DNA from: Vigna angularis
Taxonomy: Eukaryota > Streptophyta > Magnoliopsida > Fabales > Fabaceae
Length of the DNA stretch: 64,000 nt
Reading direction: 5' to 3'
NCBI RefSeq assembly: GCF_016808095.1
Contig: NC_068971.1
Coordinates: forward strand, 46,870,131-46,934,130
Shown here in pieces: positions 1 through 11,275 of the stretch. The position numbers and the translations under genes are program-made. The notes beneath the pieces were generated by a model that was given only the letters and a program-made list of their open reading frames with translations, was not told where the DNA came from and made no database searches. Within the stretch, counting starts at the first letter, position 1; the number at the start of each line of letters is the position of its first letter.

Positions 1-1418
1 TGAAAGAATATCTTCATTTACAAGAATAGAATATTAGTGGAAGAGGCAGAGAATCTAGATAAAAAAATTGAAAGAGATTTTTTATTAATAGAAATATAGA
101 ATTGATTTTTCAATGTGCTTTTATACGATTTCTAAAAAGAGAGTTGTATTCTGTTTAATTTCTTAAACAGTGTCCTTATCATAGCTACCAAAAGTATGTT
201 CAGAATTATCCAAACATGCAAATTTCCCATTAATTAAGAGATCCGCATTATTAACCATCAGACAAAAACATGAAAAAAATAGAACATTCCTTAAAATTAG
301 CCATTAAAATAATGATGGAACTCAGTCCTTAAAAAGAGAGGAAATCATTCGAAGCATGTAATTAAAGGGGTATAGTGTAGATGCATTTGTCAGTGCCCCT
401 TTTAAATTTTGACTAAAGCATTATTCAAATTGTTATTGCCAAGAACTAATCACGCAACTGGTTCTACAAATTCACACGTTGATCGTTTTTCATGATGTCG
501 TGACTTGCTCAGTACCATGTTCTATCTCGTTTCCTTCATATTATTATTTATTCTTGTATTCAGTTAGCACACTTCAAAAAAGAATAATTGGATGAACTCA
601 CGTACTTAAAAAACTGGTTACATGGTACTAAAGTGCATCTCTTTCCCAGTATTTTAAAATTTAATCAAATATAACTATTTAAAGACGAAAGTTAATTACT
701 ATATTTAGCTTAATGGAGCCGGTTAAGATAATTTCAATCCTTTATTTGGATATAGAAGAGTTTGGGAGCGTGGAATCAGAGAAAGCAATTATCTGTTCCT
801 TACTCATTCAACATCTAAACAGCTATGTTAGAAAGTGACTATTTTCCTGCTGAAGTAAGAGCCCGTTCTTGAATGAGAGAGTGATTGTTTTGGCTTTTTT
901 TTTTAATACGAAGCTTTCTTGTGTAGTCGTGTGAAGAAATATAACATTTGATGAAGATTGAAAGAACGGAGACCAAAATGGGACACAAGTTAAATTAAGA
1001 ATAACAAATGCTTCTGGCAATGAATTTTGTTCAAACATTCCCGATAAAAACTTAAAATAGAATTGACATAGACATCGCGAGAACCAAAGGAAAATTCTTC
1101 AATTTATAGAGTCGATTATGGACAAAAGAGAAAAGGGTATCGACGGTTTCATTGAATCCTTAGTCGACACGAATTTCCCCTACAACGAAATTTCCCTATG
1201 ATTTTGTTTCATTTTCGAAAGCTACATTTTTTTTCCTCCTCCTTTTCTGAAACTAAAAAACAACATTACACTTGGAAAGAAAAAAGAAAGAAAGAAACAA
1301 CATTATTATTAAGCAAAAGGCAGACCTCGAAGATTGACCGGAAACAGAGGGTATGGGGTGCAGTGAAAGTGCCCATTATGCTGCTTTGAAGAGGCACTCC
1401 GTTCATCCATTGTTGCAT
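1..1418. other. Flank 3' of the PP2C gene, no gene recognised
   Basis: AT-rich sequence. The part nearest 1418 should hold the 3' UTR of the minus-strand PP2C gene. Short open frames here are low-complexity and match no family I recognise. No RNA gene or repeat boundary is evident. Confidence 0.5.
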
Positions 1419-2999
1419 TCATTCGTTAACGTAGCTGGAAGTGGAAGTGGATGTTTGTTCTGGATCCTTCCTCAGATCAAGCACCACCACGCTCACATTA
1501 TCGGCACTGTGCCTTGCCAAAGCCAACTTGGTCAACAGAATTGAGGCATCCGAGCAACCACGGTCGGAGCCGTCTGCCGTCACATAACCATGACCAGGAG
1601 AGCCCGGAGGAGTCGGGGGCTTCTGCGACTTCAGGCACATCTTCACCACCCCACAAGCAGTTTCATTTGACACCACATCCCACAGTCCATCACTTGCCAG
1701 TATCAAACACTCATCATCATCACTTCGCTCAGTCACAGTCACCTCGGGCTCTGAAATCACGAATGGCTTCAGGTAGTAGTCTCCTGAATAAACACAAGTA
1801 ACACTACCATTACAACTTAACAAACTTCAACCTAAGATGGGGAACAGTAACAATAAAAAAAAAGTAAGCTGTTATTTGTTCATTCACTTGCCTATGGCTC
1901 GAGACATGGCCAACACACCCAGCACTCTTGCGCCGTCCCAGTAAATCACGCGCCCGCCTTTGGATTCCACTCGGAGCAATTCGTCGGGGCGGTCCGGCTG
2001 AACAACACGGATCCAAAAACGGTTATCCTTTGAGGAAAGGGATCAAAAAAACCGTTATACTTTAAAGATACCTTATGTTAAATTGTTTCTTGGGAAATGA
2101 AATGAAAGGAAATTGGAAATTAGTAGAGAGAGAATGGTACCTTGTGATCCGAAGAGAGAGGAATGGCAACTCCGCCACGGCAGAGAACAGCACGGGAGTC
2201 GCCGCAGTTGGAGACGACAATCTTGTCTGGGGTGAGGATCGCGATGATAGCAGTGGATCCAACTGCGTCACAGTGCGGAGTCTGGAGCTCGCATCGACAG
2301 TTGAAAGTCTGGTTGCTCTGGCTGCGGCGGAAAACCTCTTCATCGATGCGAGCAAAACTGCTCTGCATCATTGTTCCCCACTGTAGAGAGTCGTCTCCAT
2401 CCAGAATCTCTTCGTTCACAATCTCGTGGAGCCTCTCCTTGCACATAGTGGCAACCTGTGGAAAGAAAAAATTGAAATGATTAAGTGGATAATACAGAAC
2501 CAGATCCATTAGCAAGCACTGAGTTGAACAGAGGGAGAATACAAACATGAGAGCAACCGTGACCGTCAAAAACGCCAAAGTAGTGGAAGCCTTCAAGCGA
2601 GAAGAAAGGGCGCAGGGAAACGGAGTCCTCCATGTCTCTCCTCCTGCCACAGACAGAGGTGACTCCATACTTGGGACACTCTTCATCTTCGGAGTCGTCA
2701 TCCTCGTCTGTCAGGGATTTAGTGTCTGAAACATCATCCTCGTCTTGTTCGTTGTTGAGGAATTGGGAATCCTTCTTCATAACCTTGGTTCCGGAGGATT
2801 CCCGGTCAGTTTGAAGTTGGTTATCAGTGTCATTGAGATCGAGCTTGGGGCGCTTTCGGGAAGAGTCGGGCACAGCCATGTCAGCTATGTACTTCAAGGG
2901 TACCATATCCATAGTTCTGCGGGTGGAAGGACGAGAGGTTGGTTCTAGAGGAGTAGGGGTGTCACCTTCTCCAACAACTCTACAGCAAATCCCAGCCAT
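1419..2999 (-). CDS. PP2CA: Clade A protein phosphatase 2C, PP2CA/AHG3-like (4 exons, 412 aa)
   Basis: Minus-strand exons are 2999-2547, 2455-2141, 1997-1892 and 1783-1419 (453+315+106+365 nt), giving 412 aa; Arabidopsis PP2CA is about 400. The product is a Mn/Mg-dependent Ser/Thr phosphatase. Clade A members dephosphorylate SnRK2 kinases and are inhibited by ABA-bound PYR/PYL receptors. Visible features: N-terminus MAGICC as in PP2CA, an acidic Ser/Asp/Glu-rich linker, [10 protein letters not shown], metal-binding DGHG at residues 145-148, [32 protein letters not shown] with the conserved receptor-lock Trp at about 276, SRAIGD and [12 protein letters not shown]. Introns 1 and 2 are GT-AG; intron 3 reads in frame only as GC-AG. 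The start agrees with the family N-terminus. Assignment to AHG3 rather than the HAI subgroup rests on the N-terminus and overall match and is fairly firm. Confidence 0.95.
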
Positions 3000-3008
3000 T
3001 GAGAGGTG

Positions 3009-3018
3009 CTTTATATAG
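3009..3018 (-). promoter_or_regulatory. TATA-like box very close to the PP2C start codon
   Basis: On the minus strand CTATATAAAG lies only about 10 bases before the ATG at 2999. A TATA box this close would normally place initiation inside the reading frame, so it may not be the working core promoter, or a shorter transcript may exist. Confidence 0.4.
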
Positions 3019-3338
3019 GCGCGAAATCAACAGAGAGAAAGAGAGAATTTGTTGTAGTAGGAGTAAATTGTAGAGATAGTTAAACTGGGGAAGGGAGGGA
3101 GAGAGAAAGCGATGAGCGCTAATAGGCGGAAGCGAAAGGTTTTCGAGGAAGAGGACAGTGCCATTGAAATGGGATTGGGGGAGAAAGGTTTTTTAGGCGG
3201 TGAGAATGAGAGAAAAGAGAGAGAAAGAGCAATTGTTCACTTCAGCTGGGGGCCACTAAGGCAGCCTGCCCTTCACCGTCAGGGGCACGGTATGCCATCT
3301 CCACCCTTCATCACATTACCCCTTCTCTTCCCTCTCGT

Positions 3339-3376
3339 ACACGTGTTGCATCTTTTTTCTCAAATCCCTACGTGGC
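3339..3376 (-). promoter_or_regulatory. Two ABRE/G-box motifs upstream of PP2C
   Basis: A palindromic ACACGTGT at 3339-3346 and an ACGTGGC core at 3370-3376 lie 340-380 bp upstream of the PP2C start. ACGTGGC is the classical ABRE core bound by ABF/AREB bZIP factors. Two close copies are what an ABA-induced promoter usually needs, and clade A PP2C genes are known to be ABA-induced. Function is inferred from motif and position. Confidence 0.6.
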
Positions 3377-3656
3377 ACCAATCATTTCCATCCACGCTAG
3401 CTCCAACCCTTCTTCTTTTTCGGACACGCATGTGGTCCTCTCCTTCTCTCTTACCTTCCAATTTCTATATCCTAACTCTCATCTCTCTTTTCTCTTCTGC
3501 TTCCCCTTCACCCGCAAATTATAATTACTACACCATATTACTACTAATGCTTAATTAATTATACATTATGTAGCTACACTCTTGGGTACACTTTTTTTTT
3601 TCTTTCTTTTTGTATTTCACTTTTCGGTTCCCTAAGACGCTCTGCTAGGGATGTCA

Positions 3657-3665
3657 CCACGTGTC
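3657..3665 (-). promoter_or_regulatory. Distal ABRE (GACACGTGG on the minus strand)
   Basis: A full G-box ABRE about 660 bp upstream of the PP2C start codon, third in the series with 3339 and 3370. Its core is a CACGTG palindrome, so orientation is not informative. Confidence 0.5.
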
Positions 3666-4749
3666 TTCGTAGCAGAATACGAGATTCTTTGTTTGTTAAA
3701 GCTAGTCACGACGGCTTGGGTACATATCACGCGCCTTTATTATTTACTCTGTTCTTCTATCAAAGAGAGAAGATAATTCCAAAAGAGAAAAAATAATTTA
3801 AATGAAATTGAGAAGATAGAAGATAATATGACAAATAATTTAAAAATAAAATAAAAAAGATGAAGTAAATAACTGTTAACATGAAAATTAACAAACACAA
3901 AAAAACCCTAATGCTTTAGACTTTCTTTGTATATATGAACCAATTTATAAGAAAGTTTATATAATTAATTATGTTGGAAGAGATAATTGATCATATATAT
4001 TGAGATTATTTTATTATGTAAATACATTATTAATTTTTCATTAATATTTACATTTTGTTGTAATAAATGATAAAATAAATACATTTCACCCATTTTTTTA
4101 TTAGTATAAAAAATTTAGATTTGAATTTTTGTTTTCCATCAGAGTAATCTAAATAATACTTAAGTCTTTCTTTTTTATTTTATAAAAATAGATATATAAT
4201 CAATTTAGTATAATAAGTATAATGGTTTTTATACAATAATTTTAATTTTATTAATTTTTTTAAGTTATTAATGATTAAAATAATTGTATACCTCTTAGTA
4301 AAGAATTTTTACATACTTTATATTTTTATAAGATATTTTACCTAAGTTATTTATGAATTTATTTTCTTATTTTTAATGTATTATTAATTTAAAATACTTG
4401 TAGATTATTATATTCATATTATTAAGGATTATTCCATACTTTATCCAAACAGGAATGGAATATACATTGTACAACTCTGAACATCATTTTAAAATTGAAC
4501 CGTATAATGGTATAATTATAAACTAAATTATTTTTTAAAATAACTTTTATGTAAGTAATTCCATTTTGATTAAAATATAACTTCCTCTATGTATTCTACT
4601 TGCTTCAACAGTAAATGATTTCAAAAGTCATTATAAAATAATTTTTTTAATAAGTGTGTTAAAAGAAATTTTACATAATTAATTCTATTTTGATTAAAAA
4701 ACAGCTTGCATGTAATAGTTAGAAGAGAAATATAAGTGAAAATAAAACA

Positions 4750-4752
<3 letters not shown>

Positions 4753-4809
<57 letters not shown>
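4753..4809. repeat. (TA)n microsatellite
   Basis: Uninterrupted TA dinucleotides over about 57 bp. Open frames reading Ile-Tyr repeats through it are artefacts. Confidence 0.98.
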
Positions 4810-4813
<4 letters not shown>

Positions 4814-4949
4814 TTCAATAATGGTTGATATTATAAGTGTATTTACATAGTATTCCTCAATTCTCACATCATGATATTTTCTATTTTCTATTTGTTCTAT
4901 AATCTTAATGTTTTTATGTTTATTCATCTTAATTTGGGGAATTAGAAGT

Positions 4950-5240
4950 AAAACACCTAAATGTCCTCTACAAAGTGGTTTATGGAAGTTGTTGAGTGGG
5001 GGAATAGCTAACGATTCCAGTTGTCCAGTGAAAACGATGTACGTAAGAAAGGGTATCTGGACACGTGTGGGACCGCATGTCAAAGTCTATTGACGCTTAC
5101 GGAATATCTCAGCTTCTATTTATTCAATGTGGGACGCGTGGTCTTTCAACCTCTTGAAATACTACTCTCATGTCTCTAATTCTCTTGTTTCTCTCAATTC
5201 AAATTCTCAAACACACTCCTTACTCTTCCTTCAACTCAAT
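4950..5240. other. Unassigned island of balanced composition
   Basis: A stretch less AT-rich than its surroundings, containing a palindromic ACACGTGT at 5061-5068 and GACGCGTGG near 5133, followed by a CT-rich tract near 5150-5230. It resembles promoter or leader sequence, but no convincing coding frame follows on either strand. It could be a distal PP2C regulatory region or the remnant of a gene or insertion. Confidence 0.3.
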
Positions 5241-5640
5241 TATCCATCTTATATTTAATATTTAACATTTTTCTGCTAACGAGATAGGTCAAAATATAAA
5301 TATTTAAATTAACTTTTTAAATTATAATGAATTAATCTTATAAAATTTCATTATATCAATAAAACTTTAAAAATTTCTTAAAACCGAGGGTAGGGATCAA
5401 AGCACACTTCAGTTCAGATTTACACAACTGCTTAAAAATTTTTTTTTATATACATTTTTCTTATTTGACTTGTCTCTCTTAAGTTATTTATTATTGTATT
5501 GATGAGGTATTGATCATCTTAAGGTTTAACTGCACAGGGTAGAATAATACTTCATATATTTAGTAACTTTCTTTTGGTTACATTTATTAAAAATGTGTGT
5601 GTATACCTATAGTGATACTTTTAAAAAATGTTACAATAAC
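5241..5640. other. AT-rich spacer, nothing recognised
   Basis: No coding frame, RNA gene or repeat boundary could be supported here. Confidence 0.4.
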
Positions 5641-5647
5641 TAATAAC

Positions 5648-5711
<64 letters not shown>
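5641..5711. repeat. (TAA)n microsatellite
   Basis: About 23 perfect TAA/AAT trinucleotide units. Confidence 0.97.
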
Positions 5712-5712
<1 letters not shown>

Positions 5713-6599
5713 TAACATTTTTTAATAAATGTTCATGTAAATAATTAAGTTTTCACTTTTTTGTCTGAATTGTAAGTTTATAGAATATTTAAAAATAATA
5801 ACAATAAATTCATTAATCAATTAATTTTATTATAACGTTGAAATAGTTAATATCAATTTAAAAGTTAACATTTTAAAGTAGCATTTTAATTTATTTAAAA
5901 ATAAATTTAAAGTAATCATACCTGGTCCTCACTTTTAGTTATCAAGAGTAATAACACATTTCTAATGTGTTACCAAGATTAACAACACATCTATAAGGTT
6001 AACCCATTGTCTCCAAACTCTCATAGTGTTCTTTTCTTCAAACCCTATCATGGTTGAATCATCTTCTCGAAATTGCTATCCTCCTTACTTGCCCTTGGGG
6101 CCATTCACTTTCATTGCCATCTTGATAATATCAGCCAAAATCATCTTCCCATACTCTTCTTTTCCTTTAGTAAAACCTAATATTTTTTCTCTCCCAGTTT
6201 CTCTCATATTTCTTCTCTTTAATATCAATATATCTTTTATTACTAACAAATTATTAATTCATTGTTTTTAAATTTTGCATTAATGCAAATCGGTGAAGGC
6301 ATAGCAAAGTAAGAAAGTGTGCGGACCTGAAAATATTATGGAGGTTGTTTTGTGGATAATTGTAGTGTGATTGTTGGTAAGGGTTTGGTGCTATTATTAA
6401 ATTTAATTAAGATTTGTCTTATTAATTATTTGGAGTTTATCCGACCGGTGTAGATGAAATTTGTCTAAAACTATCAGTATGTTAAGGCTAGATTTGATAA
6501 TTCATTTGTTGATATAAATATATTTTTGCATTGTTAGATGAATTTCAATGTCACGTATATATTCAAAATCAAGCAAATTATTTTTATACTTAATTTTTA

Positions 6600-7190
6600 T
6601 TATATTTAACATGGTATCAGAGTCTATGATTAGTCTTGGTGATCGATTTAGTGAGTATAATGGTTACTGTATCAAAAGTATTTCTAAATAGTGATACGAG
6701 AAATGATACTCTTAGTTGGGAATGCTTTCGTTAGAGGACGAGTGTATTAATGTGAAAGGAACTCACCCTTAAGGAGGAGATTATTGAGAATCGAAGTGTG
6801 AGTCTAAATCTACATTAAATAAAAATGAAAAAGTAGAGTACCACCATATAAAGATAAAAAAAATCTATCAACTCAACCTTAAATTTTTGGGTTAAGTGTC
6901 CGTTTTTGTGCTTAAACATCAACTTAACCTCCAAACTCCTAAACCAATTTTTTTTAAGCAATTAGTCCAGGTTTGGTATATTATGGGAATGTGAAATTGT
7001 TTTGGAAACTAATTCTAGTGTGACAACTTGTAAACCAATTATGAAAAAATGTTCCTTTATTGTCTAATTATTTTGTTTGAATTTTCGTACTTTTTTCTGA
7101 TCTTTGTTAGGTGTTTCGACATTTTAACTAGAAAATCATTTTTACGAGATTGAGTTAAGTTTAAAATCAACTTCTTAACATGGTATCATA
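6600..7190 (+). mobile_element. TRIM/Ty1-copia-like remnant with primer-binding sites
   Basis: At about 6610 and 7178 the sequence TTAACA is followed by TGGTATCA, the usual junction of an LTR end (CA) with an initiator-methionine-tRNA primer-binding site. The first site continues as TGGTATCAGAG, the second is degraded. Between them a purine-rich AAGGAGGAGA near 6772 precedes TGAGAATCGAAG at about 6784, which looks like a polypurine tract and the start of a second LTR of about 390 bp. With an internal region of only about 170 bp this is TRIM-like. The 5' edge of the first LTR cannot be placed. Confidence 0.5.
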
Positions 7191-9135
7191 GTTATTATTA
7201 GAGTCTATCCTAGCGAGATTAGCGAGATTTGTTGTTTGTTGGGTATATTGTTCCATCCACTATCACATCACCCCTTAATATCTAGTCTCATGAGATGTAT
7301 ATAGCTTAGTGTGATGGGGTGGGTTGAAAGTCTTAATGTAAGTGGATGCAAACTTTACTTTACAAGCCGATTTTGTGAGAATTAAAATATGTCACAATCT
7401 TATTTTCCTAATCATTCTCTACTCAGGTATACACAAAAATAATTTGCTTCTGGAACACTAATATATTGAATTGAATGTATGAGTGACTTTAGAGTCACGA
7501 TAGTCCTATATCACAATTTCTTCTCAATACTCTTTATCTCATGCTAGATTAACATTTATCCTTGAAAATAAGACATTATAACATAGTTTATAGTTTTTTA
7601 TGAATTTTTAAAATACCGATTTCCTTTTTCTTCACAGGTTATAAATATAATTGTAAAAATAATTTCGTACAAAATTTAATTGTATAAATTTTTAATTATA
7701 CAATTTATTTATATTTACAACACTCTAATAAGCAACACAAAATACCAAAATACCACATTCAGTACTATGACATTAAATATGATTCTCCCTTCTCTGTTCT
7801 TACAAACCTTAGCATCAACACTTCAGTCATGTTTCTAAACAATTCATCAATCCAACATACTTCCAATCATACATATGTTTTAATTTGAAAATTCTACAAA
7901 TCACACTGATATTAAACAAATCTACAAATTCACAACATTAAAAGCCTTAATAAACTTCACATTTCAAACCAAAATACTTTTCACAATAATTTCTTAATTT
8001 TACTCATATTTAAGTCATGCCACTACATATTCATACCATAGTATTTAAGTTCAATAATATGACTTTAAAATTTAAAGAAATTTAGCTTCCCTTACCTTAT
8101 AGAATAATATCACTGTTTTTCCTCTACACGACTTCACCACTTAAGATTGTTATACCTACACAACAAAAGCATGATCAATGATCAAGGCATGATTTTAGAA
8201 TCAGTGATGGTATTTTATTTAGGAAACAAAGAAATTACATGTTGTCAAGGAAAAAAATGCATGTATAAGAAAAACATATTTGTTTACATAAAGGATAGAA
8301 ACTTGAACTTACCTCAAGATGAAATCGAGTTATATGAGATAGAATCGTTCACAGTAACCACATCTATGATGTTGGATCTTCAAGAAAACAAGGAAGGAGG
8401 TCAATTTTGTTCAGGGAAGGAAGAACCATACCTTGATTGTAAAAATATCAAAATTATCAGTCATTATTTGTTTAATCCATATTAAGAACTTGACATGAGA
8501 AGGATTGTACTAATAGTGGAAAATGAAGGCATCCTGAAGATTCACTTGCTTGGAAAACTTTTTATTCCCTACAACAAGTGATGGATTTAATCCATTTAAG
8601 ACAATGAATAACAAATATAGTAATTAATTGTGATGTGTTCATAAAAAAAATCATTTTGTAACAAATCATTTATTAAGAAAAATAAATAAGCTAAACATAA
8701 AAACAATATATCTATAATAATTGGTCATACCATTGTTATTCATAATGGAAAAGAATATTCTAACTTTTTCTAAGTAACCAGAAAGAGGACTGAAACATGC
8801 TATTGAATGACTCTACTAAGACAAAGACAAACTATCAAGAACTAAGAGGAGGTAGGAAGAGAAGTTAGTCAGATCTAGTATGGATGGTACATGGAAGATA
8901 GTTGGAGTCGGTGATTCTTTTAGGGTTTCCTCTTTTGGGATCATAGGAAAAGGATCAGGTTGGCCCTTGTGAACAACTTGATGCAGTGTTTCCCCTCATC
9001 CTTTTGAGCAAAATATGGCAAATGAAAAAGAATCCATGTACCGATCCATAGTCTCCACCCTATAGGAACTACGAGATCACCCCAAAGATGTCTTCAACAT
9101 CTAAGGGTCGCGAACCAACCATAAAACCCTGTTCA
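7191..9135. other. Repeat-derived sequence without a recognisable gene
   Basis: 7201-7400 has wording seen in legume LTRs (a run near 7355-7380 about TTTACAAGCCGATTTTGTGAG), suggesting another degraded LTR. An open frame at 8147-8485 (112 aa) has no motif I recognise. The stretch 8880-9130 is less AT-rich and may be old retroelement sequence. Confidence 0.3.
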
Positions 9136-9640
9136 AAAAGCAGAGTACATTAGTTATACTCTCTCAGGTTAGATAGTAAGAATCGGAGAAGAGTACTCGT
9201 TTATTCTTAAAAACCAGTATTTTTAAGAGTAAAGAGTAGGATGGAAAAAAAGAAGGCAAAGGAAACACTCTGTTCCAAGTTCTCTTGTAACTGGATCATT
9301 CAGAATCACAAGAATCCTGAGTTAAAATAAGATTCAAACTTATCATCTTTTGATATTTTGATAAGAGTTACTGTTTGGAAAGCAGAGTGCATTAGTTATG
9401 CTCTCTCAGGTTAGACGGTAAGGATCGAAGAAGAATACTCGTTTTGTCTTAAAAATCGGTATTTTTAAGAGTATAGAGTATGATGGAAAAAAATAAGGCA
9501 AGGGAAACACTTTGTTCTTAGTTCTCTTGTAACTGAATCGTTTAGAATCACAAAAAATCTTGGGTTAAAATGGGATTCTAACTCAGTACCTTTCGATATT
9601 TTGATAAGAGTTACTATTTGAAAAGTAAAGTACAATAAAC
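9136..9640. repeat. Tandem duplication, 242-bp unit, about 2.1 copies
   Basis: The segment from CAGAGTACATTAG at 9141 recurs from 9383 (CAGAGTGCATTAG) with the same order of landmarks: CTCTCAGGTTAGA, TATTTTTAAGAGTA, GATGGAAAAAA, TTCTCTTGTAACTG, TTTTGATAAGAGTTACT. A third copy begins at about 9625 and is lost after roughly 20 bp. The copies differ by scattered substitutions, so the duplication is not recent. It is non-coding as far as can be seen. Confidence 0.85.
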
Positions 9641-9771
9641 ATATACTATTTGACTAATTGTTCTAAATGTAGTTTATAGTTTAAAATTAAGCAAATTTTG
9701 ATTAACCTAAAAAACATGATTTATTTATAAATGACTAATTAAATTATTACATAAACTTGTTATTTAAAATA

Positions 9772-10076
9772 GGGTTAAATATGTTTTTGGTCCCTTAACT
9801 TTCAGCGAAAATTGGAATTAGTCCCTCTTCAAAACTTTGGACTAATTTAGTCCCCAAACTTTAAAAATGTGTGAATTTAGTCTTTTTAACTAAATTTTGT
9901 TAGGTTTATTTGATGTTTCAAGCGTTTGAAACATCAAATAAAGTTAACAAAATTTAGTTAAAAGGATTAAATTCACACATTTTTAAAGTTTGGGAACTAA
10001 ATTAGTCCAAAGTTTTGAAGAGGGACTAATTCCAATTTTCGCTTGAAAATTAACGGATCAAAAACATATTTAACCC
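9772..10076. mobile_element. Foldback Mutator-like MITE with 9-bp target duplication
   Basis: A 305-bp element made almost entirely of two inverted arms of about 145 bp meeting near 9925. It starts GGGTTAAATATGTTTTTG and ends with the complement. It is flanked by perfect direct repeats TTTAAAATA at 9763-9771 and 10077-10085. A 9-bp duplication with long inverted repeats is the mark of MULEs. There is no coding capacity, so it depends on a transposase elsewhere. The arms carry the legume-wide repeat text around TTAGTCCC. Confidence 0.85.
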
Positions 10077-10085
10077 TTTAAAATA

Positions 10086-10406
10086 TTACAAGTACCGCTT
10101 TTAATTATATTTCTTTTTTCTTTTTTTGCAATAATAACAATATTTACACATAGTTATGTGCTCATGAGGAGGGAACTTTACAAGTATTAAAAAATAAACC
10201 ATTCTTTTAAAATTAACTTTTGTTTAATTATAAATTATTTTTCGAACTGCTTTATAAACTAAATGATTGAATACAAAATTCTTAAAAAAACACACCATGT
10301 AATCACCACATTGAACATAAAACAAAAATAAAATAAAATAACATTTAATATCTGGAAATTATTATTATTCAGAGGAGTGAACTACAACAATACAATTCAT
10401 GAAAAC

Positions 10407-10438
<32 letters not shown>

Positions 10439-11030
10439 ATATATATATAATCATTTTATTAATTTTACATTAACATAATATTTAACAGAATAAAAATAAA
10501 AGATGATATAATGGAAATAAGAAAACATACAATTATGTTCTTTTTTCAATTTATATAAACTTTTATTTTACTAAACTAATCCCTTTTTTTTCTTATTTAC
10601 TAATAAAATAAATTTGCATACTTGTTTTATTAACAAAAAGACGCACTTAAACTCCTTAAACTTTTCATCTTTTGTAAATGACTAAAGGTCACTCTATAGT
10701 GCATTATTACCATCATGTGAATAAAGTTTCATCAAAAGAAAATAGAAAAATAATGTGATAGATAAGAAATCCATAATAAAACACTGAGTATAGATTAAGT
10801 TCACACTTGTACAGATGAGTGCATATACCTCTCTAAAAATTATGAGTTTAAGAATTTTTAGTACACAATATCTATTTCAAAATCATAGAATGTTCGGTCA
10901 TGCTAGTCTTGTTACATGCAAAAAAGAAGTTACCTTTTTATCTAAAGCTAAAGTAGAACTTGAATATCATTAAAAAATATTAGGAAAATAAATTTATATA
11001 CTTATATCATTCCATCCATGAAACTTGAGT
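10086..11030. other. AT-rich spacer with a (TTA)n tract
   Basis: Contains (TTA)n at about 10407-10436 followed by (TA)n. No gene seen. Confidence 0.5.
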
Positions 11031-11275
11031 CCAGACTCTACCTGCAAAGGTAATGAAATGACAGATATTTATTGCTGCTGCAACTTGCAATACAGTGTTT
11101 TGTTGAGATGCTCAAAATAAATAGAGTGAAGACATATAATAATAAGAAAAGGACAAAAATATATGATGTGTCTAATTTCTTCAGACACCATGCAGTTGTC
11201 CTCATATTCATAATAAGAACAGCTATGAAAATGTCAAAACTATTATTATTACGTGTCATGGCTAATTAGCATGGT

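Larger units (their letters stand above)
3019..4752. other. PP2C promoter and AT-rich upstream sequence
   Basis: From 3020 to about 3750 the sequence is CT-rich on the plus strand and holds the ABRE motifs. An open frame at 3112-3558 is here but has no family likeness. From 3750 on the sequence is AT-rich with no gene seen. Confidence 0.5.

Noticed and set aside
1886..1891. A GT donor two bases inside the GC donor of PP2C intron 3
   Set aside because: Using it breaks the frame before the conserved DYYLKP block; the GC donor restores the family sequence exactly.
1451..2480. Plus-strand open frames over the PP2C exons
   Set aside because: They are antisense shadows of well-supported PP2C exons with conserved phosphatase motifs.
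3112..3558. 148-aa open frame upstream of PP2C on the plus strand
   Set aside because: Its sequence is CT-rich leader/promoter text with no domain, and it overlaps the ABRE region of the divergent PP2C promoter.
4621..5083. Ile-Tyr-repeat proteins (also at 19993-20214 and 33694-33988)
   Set aside because: Read through (TA)n microsatellites; not genes.
8147..8485. 112-aa open frame
   Set aside because: No recognisable motif, repeat-rich surroundings and no splice or promoter context; chance is likely.
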